NCBI GenBank assembly: GCA_036556965.1
Contig: DATBIO010000284.1
Coordinates: forward strand, 1 to 7,202
DNA length: 7,202 bases
From: DATBIO01 sp036556965
GTDB lineage: Bacteria; Acidobacteriota; Vicinamibacteria; Fen-336
Direction: 5' to 3'
The position numbers were made by a program, and so were the translations under genes. Positions 1 to 6,261 of this stretch are shown here, one piece after another (positions within the stretch are counted from its first letter, which is position 1; every line of letters begins with the position of its first letter). The notes beneath the pieces are model-generated. The model made no database searches. It saw only the letters and a list, made by a program, of their open reading frames with translations, and was not told the origin of the DNA.

Positions 1-64
1 ACTCCTCCGTCTGCGTCCAACTCACCAGCTCCCAGCCGCCGGCCAGCTCTTCGTAGGGGTTCAC
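1..64 (-). CDS. Probable lipocalin-like domain protein, N-terminal 21 residues only (partial)
   Basis: A GTG codon at 64-62, 10 bases after the acyltransferase stop, opens a frame that stays open to the window edge. It reads MNPYEELAGGWELVSWTQ and onward for 21 residues. The pattern 'L-x-G-x-W-x-L-V-S-W' is the typical first beta strand of small bacterial lipocalin-like proteins (the Lipocalin_5 type), usually about 140 to 160 residues, which are beta barrels thought to bind hydrophobic ligands. No signal peptide is visible, so a cytoplasmic location is likely if the start is right. The spacing and strand make it the next gene of the same transcription unit. No strong ribosome binding site precedes the GTG (only a GGACGGG-like stretch further upstream). 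A carrier for a hydrophobic product would fit the lipid neighbours, but that is inference from 21 residues. Confidence 0.5.
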   Translation of the reverse strand, partial: MNPYEELAGGWELVSWTQTEE

Positions 65-74
65 GATGGCCGAT

Positions 75-1082
75 TCAGCCCGTCCAGATCGAGCGGCGGC
101 GGGCCAGGCGCGAGTCGATCATGCGCTGGATGGTGGAGCGCACCTGCTCGGAGAGCCGGTTCACGAGGAGCACGTCGTCCGCCGCCTCTGGCCCGTGGTC
201 CATGGGGATGGGCTCCGCGAAGTCGATCGTCCACTTCGAGGGCAACGGGATCACGCCCAGGGGCCCGAGGTGGGGAAAGGTCGGAGTGATCGGGAAGTAC
301 GGAAAGCCCAGCGGCTTCCCCACCCAGTCCGCCTTGGCGATCATGGGGTGGATCTCCTCCGCCCCCACCACCGCGCAGGGGATGATGGGGGCGCGCGCGC
401 GCAGGGCCACGCGCACGAACCCGCCCCGGCCGAAGCGGGCCAGCTTGTAACGGCGCTTGTAGGGCTTGCCCACGCCCTTGACCCCCTCCGGGAAGACGCC
501 CACCAGCTCTCCCCTCTTGAGGAGCCGCTCCGCGTTGAGGGGGTTGGCGCGCACCTCCCCCAGCTTGCTGAGGGCGGGGGCGAGCACGGGCAGCAGCGCG
601 AACATGTCGAGGGCGAGCAGCCGGCACTCGCGGCGCGCGGGGTGCTCGTGGCGGACGGCGAGCTTGATCATCCCGCCGTCCCAGGGCAGCACGCCGGAGT
701 GGTTGGCCACGATCAGGCCGGGGCCGTCGGAGGGGATGTTCTCCATGCCCGCCGGCTCCACCCGCCACCAGACCGTGTAGAGGAACTCCAGCAGCGGCCG
801 CACCGTCTCCGCGAAGCGCGGGTCGTAGCCGAACTCGTCCGTCTCCTCGGAGTGCCAGGCGAAGTAGAGGCTCTTCCAGAGCCGGGCCACGCTGTCCCAG
901 CGGATGCCGCGGCGGCCGGCTTGCAGCACGCGGGCCAGCGTGACCAGGGGGCCCTCGGAGGTCCCCGCGGCGGCGGCCGCGCGCGCCCGCGCCAGCTCGG
1001 CCTCCAGCGCGCGCACGCGCGCCGCCAGGTCCTCGGGCTCGTCGGGGGAGCGGATGGGCACGACCTTGGCGCTGCGGGTCAC
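75..1082 (-). CDS. PlsC-type lysophospholipid/glycerolipid acyltransferase family protein (335 aa)
   Basis: Predicted to transfer an acyl group from acyl-CoA or acyl-ACP to a lipid hydroxyl at the cytoplasmic membrane face. Residues about 18-40 are a charged, Ala-rich coiled-coil-like segment. The acyltransferase core starts near residue 105. The catalytic motif is VANHSGVLPWDG, with H128 and D135, six residues between them instead of the four of classical HX4D. The glycerol-phosphate-binding type motif FPEG is at 197-200, followed by a basic KPYKRRYKLARFGRGGF stretch, and APIIPCAVVGAEE at 231-243 is the fourth block. The protein ends in RRRSIWTG. I chose the GTG at 1082, which overlaps the upstream SDR stop as GTGA; the open frame extends to 1253, but that part overlaps the SDR gene and looks like shadow sequence. 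From memory, the blocks around EHPARR, FGRGGF, PYFPITP and PLPSKW match the mycobacterial Rv0502 family closely. The acceptor lipid is unknown. Confidence 0.9.
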   Translation of the reverse strand: MTRSAKVVPIRSPDEPEDLAARVRALEAELARARAAAAAGTSEGPLVTLARVLQAGRRGIRWDSVARLWKSLYFAWHSEETDEFGYDPRFAETVRPLLEFLYTVWWRVEPAGMENIPSDGPGLIVANHSGVLPWDGGMIKLAVRHEHPARRECRLLALDMFALLPVLAPALSKLGEVRANPLNAERLLKRGELVGVFPEGVKGVGKPYKRRYKLARFGRGGFVRVALRARAPIIPCAVVGAEEIHPMIAKADWVGKPLGFPYFPITPTFPHLGPLGVIPLPSKWTIDFAEPIPMDHGPEAADDVLLVNRLSEQVRSTIQRMIDSRLARRRSIWTG

Positions 1083-2035
1083 GCAGCGGCGCCCGCCCCG
1101 TAACGGTAGGCGACGTAGGCCAGCAGCGATTCCTTGCTCGAGAAGCGCGGCTCGAAGCCCAGCTCGCGCGCCGCCTTGGTGCCGTCGGCCACCAGCGGGT
1201 AGCGCACGAAGTCCAGGAAGCCGGCGGGGGCCTGCCCCACCCCCGTGCTCCACAGCAGGTCCACCGCGGCGTAGGCCATGGGGTGGGGAACCGCCACGGG
1301 CAGCTTGTCCGCCAGGTGGAGAGCAGCGAGCAGCGTGATCGGCCGCCGCGGCACCACGTTGAAGGCGCCCGGCTTCCCCGCGCGCACCGCGGCCATCAGG
1401 CCCTCCAGGGCGTCGTCGGGGTGGAGCAGCTGCACGAGGGGGTCGTAGCCCAGCAGCACCGGCACCACGCGGCGGTCGAAGACCCGCGTGTAGAAGGTGT
1501 GCACGGCGGGCCCGAACAGGGGGGCCAGGCGCACCACGGTCACGGCGAGGGCACCGCGCTTGGCGAAGAGGGCGGCGTGGGCCTCCGCCTCGCGCTTCTC
1601 CCGCAGCCAGCCCAGGGGAGCGCTCTTCTCCAGGGGCACGTCCTCCGTGAGGAGAGCGGGGTGCTGGCCGCGCGCCCCGTAGACCGCGGTGGAGGAGCGC
1701 ATCACCACGTGGCGCACCGCGGCCGCCTCCGCGGCCGCGAGCACGCTCAGGGTGCCGATCGACTCCAGCTCGTGCGCGTAGGAGCCGTCGCGCCGCGGGT
1801 TGGTGAAGGAGGCGGCGTGGACCACCGTCTCCACCCCCTCCTCGCCGAAGACCTCCAGCAGGCGCTGGTCGGAGGCGGGCTCCGTGAGGTCCACCGTGCG
1901 CGCGCGCACGGCCAGGTTGGCGGGAGGGGCGGCCAGGTCCACCGCCACCACGTTGTCGGGGCCGCGCTCCTCGGCCAGCCGCCGCAGCAGCCGCGCGCCC
2001 AGGAAGGAGGCGGCGCCCGTGACGGCGATGCGCAT
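1079..2035 (-). CDS. NAD-dependent epimerase/dehydratase-like SDR (318 aa), Rv0501-like
   Basis: An extended short-chain dehydrogenase/reductase. The nucleotide-binding motif TGAASFLG is at residues 6-13, the beta-2 acidic residue D33 (VVAVDL) favours NAD over NADP, VVHAAS is at 71-76 and the serine motif SSTAVYG at 114-120. At the place of the catalytic YxxxK the protein reads WLREK (W143, K147), so the tyrosine is missing while the lysine is kept. The C-terminal half carries VRLAPLFGP, LLGYDPLVQLLHPDDAL and an ELGFEPRFSS end typical of sugar epimerase-like SDRs. The ATG at 2035 directly abuts the upstream TAG, and the stop overlaps the acyltransferase start, so translational coupling is likely. 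From memory, the whole protein aligns well with M. tuberculosis Rv0501 (annotated galE2), which also sits directly upstream of an acyltransferase. A true UDP-galactose epimerase role is unlikely, and the substrate is unknown. Confidence 0.85.
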   Translation of the reverse strand: MRIAVTGAASFLGARLLRRLAEERGPDNVVAVDLAAPPANLAVRARTVDLTEPASDQRLLEVFGEEGVETVVHAASFTNPRRDGSYAHELESIGTLSVLAAAEAAAVRHVVMRSSTAVYGARGQHPALLTEDVPLEKSAPLGWLREKREAEAHAALFAKRGALAVTVVRLAPLFGPAVHTFYTRVFDRRVVPVLLGYDPLVQLLHPDDALEGLMAAVRAGKPGAFNVVPRRPITLLAALHLADKLPVAVPHPMAYAAVDLLWSTGVGQAPAGFLDFVRYPLVADGTKAARELGFEPRFSSKESLLAYVAYRYGAGAAA

Positions 2036-2341
2036 CTAGTCGGAGGCGCCCTTGGCCGGCCTCTTGCGGGCCTTGGGCGCCGGCCGGGCCTTGAGGGCCG
2101 CGACCTCGGCCTCGAGATGCTCGATGCGGCCCAGCGCCCGCTTGAACTCGGTGCGCGTGGGGATGTTCATGCTCTTCATGGCGCGCACCGCCGCCTGGTC
2201 CAGCATCTCCTTGGCCTGCATGGCGCCCTGCATGGCCTTCATGAACTGAGGGCTCGACATCAGCTCGTTGGAGACCTTCGTGAACACTTCCTCGCCGCGC
2301 GCCTTGAGCATCTCGAAGACGCCACCCGTGCTTCGTGTCAA
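2036..2341 (-). CDS. Small phasin-like / amphipathic coiled-coil protein (101 aa)
   Basis: A small helical protein. Residues about 10-58 (FEMLKARGEEVFTKVSNELM and onward) hold repeated Met/Ala/Leu/Phe positions that would form amphipathic helices. Residues about 64-86 (PTRTEFKRALGRIEHLEAEVAALKAR) form a leucine-heptad coiled coil of the kind found at the ends of phasin and PhaE-like proteins. The last 17 or so residues are a basic Ala/Pro tail (ARPAPKARKRPAKGASD). Such proteins coat polyhydroxyalkanoate or other lipid inclusions or act as synthase partners; no enzyme motif is present. I chose the TTG at 2341 because a full AAAGGAG stands 7 bases before it. The ATG at 2311 would give 91 residues but has no good ribosome binding site. 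The gene sits between a fatty acyl reductase and an SDR/acyltransferase pair, consistent with a structural role in lipid handling. The exact family is uncertain. Confidence 0.75.
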   Translation of the reverse strand: MTRSTGGVFEMLKARGEEVFTKVSNELMSSPQFMKAMQGAMQAKEMLDQAAVRAMKSMNIPTRTEFKRALGRIEHLEAEVAALKARPAPKARKRPAKGASD

Positions 2342-2348
2342 CTCGCCG

Positions 2349-2355
2349 CTCCTTT
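2349..2355 (-). promoter_or_regulatory. Strong Shine-Dalgarno (AAAGGAG) of the phasin-like gene
   Basis: AAAGGAG on the minus strand begins on the last base of the upstream TGA stop and lies 7 bases before the TTG at 2341. It is the only near-consensus ribosome binding site at any gene junction in the window. It decides the TTG start over the internal ATG at 2311 and suggests that this small protein is made in larger amounts than its neighbours. Confidence 0.75.
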
Positions 2356-4334
2356 CACGAGGGGACGCCCGGCTCGGGCGCGGGGGGCGGGGCAGCGGGA
2401 CGCGCGGTCTTCGCCTCCGCCTCCGGCTTCGCGGGGCGCCCCCGCCGGCGCGGCCCGTGCGCGCCGCGCGGGGCCTCCCGCGGCCGGAACGTCCGGGGAT
2501 CGATCTCCTCCGCGAACATCTCCCGGAAGTGGGCGGCGCAGATGGAGCCCACCTCGTGGCCGCTGCGCGCCTCCAGCCGGTCCACCGCGTGCTCCCACGC
2601 GCGCTCGCGGCGCGCGACCTCATCGGGGTCGCGCACGCGCCCGTACTCCTGCACCAGCCGGTTGTGGCGGCACAGCATGCGGAAGGCGTGCTCGGTGTTG
2701 GGGCGCCGGATGGGGAGGCCCAGCAGCCGCACGTCGTTACCCACGTCGTGGATGGGCTGGCCCCACTCCCCGTAGGCCCCGAAGATGCTGGCCAGGCGCT
2801 CGAGGGCGTTGCCCAGCTTGGGCTCGCCGACCTTCTCCAGCACCGCCTTCACCACGGGCAGCGTCACGTTCCGGTGCAGGGTGGGGTCGGCCAGCTTGAC
2901 GTTCACGCCGAGCTCCTCCCGGCACACGCGCAGCATGTCGTCGGAGCGGATGCGGTTGTCGGTGGCCAGGTGGATGCGCCGCCCGATGGCCTCGGGCACG
3001 GAGAGGGCGGCCAGGATGCCCGCCACCACGCGGTCCACGGGGACCAGGTTCAGCTCCGCGGAGGGGTCGCCGGGGAAGCGGCAGGCGGCGGTGGCGATGA
3101 GCCAGGCCTTGGCCCGCGCCAGGGGGTCGGTGCCCGCCTTGTCCACCGCCTCCTTGGCCCGGCCGAAGGCGTTGATGGGGGCGTTGACCACCTTGGTGTC
3201 GCCGCGGTTGTTGCCGGTGCGGCTGTGGCCGATGACGATGGAGGGCAGCAGCTGGGCCACCCGCACGCCTTCCTCCACCATGGCCCGGTCCGTCTCGATG
3301 GAGGCCATGGCCTTCGTCAGCTCGTAGAAGTTGTTGTAGAAGTGGCGCGGGAACGCGAGCGCGTGCTCCGAGGCGATGGAGCGCCGCTTGCGCCCGTGGA
3401 TGTAGGACGTCTCGATGGCCACGTGGCTGACGAAGACGGAGCCGGCCGCGTGCTGTATCTCGCGCGAGAAGGCCAGGGCGTTGCGGCAGCCGAGCACGTT
3501 GGCGCGGAAGGACGCCTCGTAGGGATCGTCGAAGGCCACGCTGGCCGCGCAGTGCACGACGTGGGTGAGGCTGGTGCGCAGCCTGTCCATCTCCGCCGCG
3601 GAGACGCCCAGGCGGGGCTGCTCGATGTCGCCCTCCACGAAGCGGAACTTCCGGGCCTGGGCCCCCGTGATGCCGAGGCGCTCCAGGAGGAGGGCCCCGC
3701 GCTCCGCGGGGGCGAGGACCTTGACCACCTCCCCCGCCTTGTCGCGGACCGTCTCCGGCCGCACCACCGCCGTGACCCGCTCGATGCGCCGGTCGGAGGC
3801 GGCCTGCCAGAGGATCTCCTTGCCCAGGAAGCCGGTGGCCCCCGTGAGGAGCACGTGCAGGCGCGGGTTGCGGCCGCGCGCCTTGAGGGCCGCCCGCGCC
3901 TCGCGCTGCAGCTTCTCGATGCGCGCCTTGACCTCCCTCTCCGAGAGGTGCGTGGTCTCGCGGAACTGGAAGACGGTGTCGCGCTGCGTGACGCCCAGCA
4001 GCCGGCGCGCCCTCTGCTCCAGGGCGGCGCCTCCCGCCAGCATTCCCGCCACGCGGGCCGCCCTCACCCCCACCGTGTCGATGAGGCGGAGGACCTCCCC
4101 CACCGCCTCCTCCTTGCCGGTGAGGCTGATCAGGCGGCTGGCCAGGTACTGCGCGCCCACCTCCAGGGGGTGGCGGTCGCGGTGCGCGTGGATCAGCAGC
4201 TCGTCGGGGTCGATGGGGCCGGCGACCTCCTCCCCCGCGCGCCGGCTGACGCGCTTGATGTAGCGCGCGGGGTCGCTGCTGGGCGGCTCGGGATGGCTCG
4301 GCCCGGCGTTTCGACGCGGTTTTCGGCTGGCCAT
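2355..4334 (-). CDS. Fatty acyl-CoA / thioester reductase-type SDR with N-terminal helical domain and basic tail (659 aa)
   Basis: Belongs to the NAD_binding_4 (male-sterility / thioester reductase) branch of SDRs, which reduce acyl-CoA or acyl-carrier thioesters to aldehyde or alcohol with NADPH. Residues 1-155 are a charged, mostly helical extension without recognised motifs, ending in a coiled-coil-like stretch (131-153). The Rossmann motif TGATGFLGKEIL is at 164-175, VVHCAASVAFDDP at 259-271, a serine motif FVSHVAIETSYIHG at 301-314 and the catalytic YELTK (Y337, K341). LVPVDRVV at 430-437 and a C-terminal helical domain around 515-610 (IFGAYGEWGQPIHDVGNDV) resemble, from memory, the C-terminal region of Marinobacter fatty acyl-CoA reductases. 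The tail from 622 is basic, then Pro/Ala-rich, with RRRGRPAK at 629-636. I chose the ATG at 4334. A GTG at 4355 overlaps the upstream stop but would add ATA and TTA codons, which are unusual here. No clear ribosome binding site precedes either. The substrate chain and end product are not readable. Confidence 0.85.
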   Translation of the reverse strand: MASRKPRRNAGPSHPEPPSSDPARYIKRVSRRAGEEVAGPIDPDELLIHAHRDRHPLEVGAQYLASRLISLTGKEEAVGEVLRLIDTVGVRAARVAGMLAGGAALEQRARRLLGVTQRDTVFQFRETTHLSEREVKARIEKLQREARAALKARGRNPRLHVLLTGATGFLGKEILWQAASDRRIERVTAVVRPETVRDKAGEVVKVLAPAERGALLLERLGITGAQARKFRFVEGDIEQPRLGVSAAEMDRLRTSLTHVVHCAASVAFDDPYEASFRANVLGCRNALAFSREIQHAAGSVFVSHVAIETSYIHGRKRRSIASEHALAFPRHFYNNFYELTKAMASIETDRAMVEEGVRVAQLLPSIVIGHSRTGNNRGDTKVVNAPINAFGRAKEAVDKAGTDPLARAKAWLIATAACRFPGDPSAELNLVPVDRVVAGILAALSVPEAIGRRIHLATDNRIRSDDMLRVCREELGVNVKLADPTLHRNVTLPVVKAVLEKVGEPKLGNALERLASIFGAYGEWGQPIHDVGNDVRLLGLPIRRPNTEHAFRMLCRHNRLVQEYGRVRDPDEVARRERAWEHAVDRLEARSGHEVGSICAAHFREMFAEEIDPRTFRPREAPRGAHGPRRRGRPAKPEAEAKTARPAAPPPAPEPGVPS

Positions 4335-4351
4335 AGGCGTGGCTAAGGCTA

Positions 4352-6235
4352 TCACGGCCCGCCCGCGGGCACGGCGTGCAGGCGGTAGGGCCCGTGCTCC
4401 ACCACCACCGGCAGCGAAGCGAAGAACGCGTCGTCCACGGTCAGCAGCTCGCGCTCCTGCGGTCCCAGCAGCGCGTAGTCGATGCCGTAGCGGGCGGCCA
4501 CGCGACGTGCGCCCTCGCCGCCCCCGTAGAACGCGCGCACCTCGTCCTCCCGGCTCCCCGCCGACATCCCCTGCGACCAGATGTGCCCCGGGTACCCGAG
4601 CAGCGACCGCCGTCCGCTCAGGGCCAGGGCCGAGTTGTAGCGCGGGGCGTGCACCATCAGGCTGCGCGCGGGCGTGCGCGCGGCCACCGCGTCGGCGAAG
4701 CCGACCATCTGGGCGTCGAACACCGGCTGCGCCACCGCGCGCGACACCACGCGCCAGAGGTCGAGGGCGCCGGACAGGGTCAGGACCACGACCGCGGCCG
4801 CGGCCGCCCATCGCCGTCCCCGCGCGCGCCCCGCGAGGCGCACGATCAGCGCCGCCACCAGCGGCGCCGAGCCCACGTGCCAGAAGACCAGGAACTTCAT
4901 GTTGTCCCAGATCCAGGGGGACAGGCGCAGCACGTTGGCCAGGACGAAGAGGAGGCCGAAGGGCAGGTAGAAGCGGCGGGCGTCCGCGTCGATCCGCCGC
5001 CAGAAGAGGGCGGCGAGCAGCAGCGGGATGGAGAGGCCCGCGTTCAGGAGCCAGAACAGCGGGGGCGACAGGCGGCCCCGGTCGAAGCCGAGCTGCCAGC
5101 CCAGGAACGACTGCGCCTGCACGGCGGTGCCGCGGGCCAGCCAGGCGAGCTGGGGCGCGGCCAGCACCCCCGCCACCAGGAGAAGCCATCCGACCTCCCG
5201 GGGCCGCCGGAAGGTGAGGGCGGTGACGGCGGCCACCCCGGCCACCACGGCCAGGCTGTGGGCGTGCACGAGCGGGAGCACGCCGGCCAGCACGCCGGCC
5301 GCCACCCAGCGCCCGCGCCCGCCGCGGCGCCCGTCGAAGAGGAGGCTGCAGGCGGCCACGGCGAGGGGGAACCCGAGCAGGATCGAGCGCTGGGGCACGA
5401 AGAGCGTGGTCACCACGTTCCCCCACCGCAGCCCCCCGCTGAACAGGATCGTGTAGTCGTGGGGCAGGCGCGCGAGCAGGGCGGCCAGCCCGCCCGCGCG
5501 CGGGTCCGCCTCGCGGAAGAGGAGGGCGAAGCCCAAGCCCCCGTTCAGGAAGAAGAGCGCGGTGCCCAGGAGGGCGGAAGGGACATCGCCGGCCAGCCGG
5601 CGCGCGAACCCGTAGACCATGCCGAGGAGGGCGACGGCGAGGACGGCCGTGGGCAGGAAGAGGGCGTCGCGCAGCGGCAGGCCGGCGCGGACGAGGAGCG
5701 CGGAGACGAAGTCCGCCACGAAGGGATACGTGAGCGGCGCGCCCGCCAGCTCGGGGTGCTCGGGGGGGAAGTTCAGGCCGCGGGTGAAGCCGTTGATCAC
5801 GGCGGCGTGGAACGGGAGATCGCCCAGGTTGTGGTCCACGCCCACGTAGAGCCCGCCGTTCCGCTCGAAGACCGCGCGGTCGCTCACGCGCAGGGCCACG
5901 AAGAGCGCGGCGGTGAAGAAGGCGGCGGCGGCGAGGACGCGCGGCGACGGCCGGGCGAAGGCGGACGGCAGCGACGCGCGCAGGCGCGCGGTGTCGGCCC
6001 GGAGGCGCCGGCGCACGTCCGCGCGTCCGAGGAGGCCGAGGGGCAGCGCGGCCACGAGCCCCGCGGCGAGGGTCACGGAGAGCGTCAGGCCCCGCCACGA
6101 GGCGAGCACGAAGCCGGCCAGCCCGAAGAGGGCCAGGCCCAGGGCCGCCCCCAGGCACGCGCGCCAGGCCAGCGGGTGGTCGTCGTCCAGGAGATAGGTG
6201 GCGAGCGTGCCGCCGGACACGGCGCCGGCCAGCAA
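4352..6235 (-). CDS. Polytopic membrane protein, putative GT-C-type glycosyltransferase (about 627 aa)
   Basis: About 12 to 14 hydrophobic segments by eye (for example residues 24-46, 50-70, 99-116, 190-212, 221-240, 310-340, 349-366, 392-411, 447-468 and 475-490). These are followed by a soluble C-terminal part from about 500. After the third or fourth segment an external-type loop holds VDHNLGDLPFH (134-143) and NFPPEHPELAG (155-165), placed like the acidic loop of GT-C enzymes that use polyprenyl-linked sugars. Further blocks are PLVHAHS (321-327), SPWIWDNMKFLVFW (439-452) and LLGYPGHIWSQG (545-556). I have the impression of similar uncharacterised membrane proteins in other phyla, but I cannot name a characterised member. 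The start is uncertain: TTG at 6235 is the first common start codon, yet a CTG at 6265 would overlap the previous stop (CTGA) and add NPPPVLGPLL in front. Alternatives are a flippase-like or other transport role. Confidence 0.65.
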   Translation of the reverse strand: MLAGAVSGGTLATYLLDDDHPLAWRACLGAALGLALFGLAGFVLASWRGLTLSVTLAAGLVAALPLGLLGRADVRRRLRADTARLRASLPSAFARPSPRVLAAAAFFTAALFVALRVSDRAVFERNGGLYVGVDHNLGDLPFHAAVINGFTRGLNFPPEHPELAGAPLTYPFVADFVSALLVRAGLPLRDALFLPTAVLAVALLGMVYGFARRLAGDVPSALLGTALFFLNGGLGFALLFREADPRAGGLAALLARLPHDYTILFSGGLRWGNVVTTLFVPQRSILLGFPLAVAACSLLFDGRRGGRGRWVAAGVLAGVLPLVHAHSLAVVAGVAAVTALTFRRPREVGWLLLVAGVLAAPQLAWLARGTAVQAQSFLGWQLGFDRGRLSPPLFWLLNAGLSIPLLLAALFWRRIDADARRFYLPFGLLFVLANVLRLSPWIWDNMKFLVFWHVGSAPLVAALIVRLAGRARGRRWAAAAAVVVLTLSGALDLWRVVSRAVAQPVFDAQMVGFADAVAARTPARSLMVHAPRYNSALALSGRRSLLGYPGHIWSQGMSAGSREDEVRAFYGGGEGARRVAARYGIDYALLGPQERELLTVDDAFFASLPVVVEHGPYRLHAVPAGGP

Positions 6236-6261
6236 CAGCGGGCCGAGGACGGGCGGAGGGT

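Noticed and set aside
386..404. Alternating GC run (gcgcgcgcgc), possible Z-DNA or simple repeat
   Set aside because: It encodes the conserved ALRARAPII segment of the acyltransferase; Arg/Ala codons in a high-GC gene explain it.
1083..1253. N-terminal extension of the acyltransferase to an upstream start at 1253
   Set aside because: The extra 57 residues are Gly/Arg-rich shadow sequence over the C-terminal part of the SDR. The GTG at 1082 gives a tight GTGA overlap.
1718..1740. Repeated gcggccgc units
   Set aside because: They encode the Ala-rich helix AAEAAAV of the SDR. Similar Ala codon runs occur elsewhere (about 4790-4810), so no repeat element is implied.
2310..2341. TTGACA (2341-2336 on the minus strand) as a promoter -35 box
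   Set aside because: No -10-like element follows at 16 to 18 bases, and the TTG is better explained as the start codon behind AAAGGAG.
1283..2899. Plus-strand open frame of 538 codons
   Set aside because: It overlaps three supported minus-strand genes, is His/Gly/Arg-rich and shows no recognisable domain.
2268..4346. Long plus-strand open frame (692 codons) antisense to the fatty acyl reductase
   Set aside because: It crosses the start of the reductase and runs into the phasin-like gene. Its composition (Val/His/Gly/Arg/Leu-rich, no motif) is typical of the antisense shadow of a high-GC gene, while the opposite strand has clear catalytic motifs.
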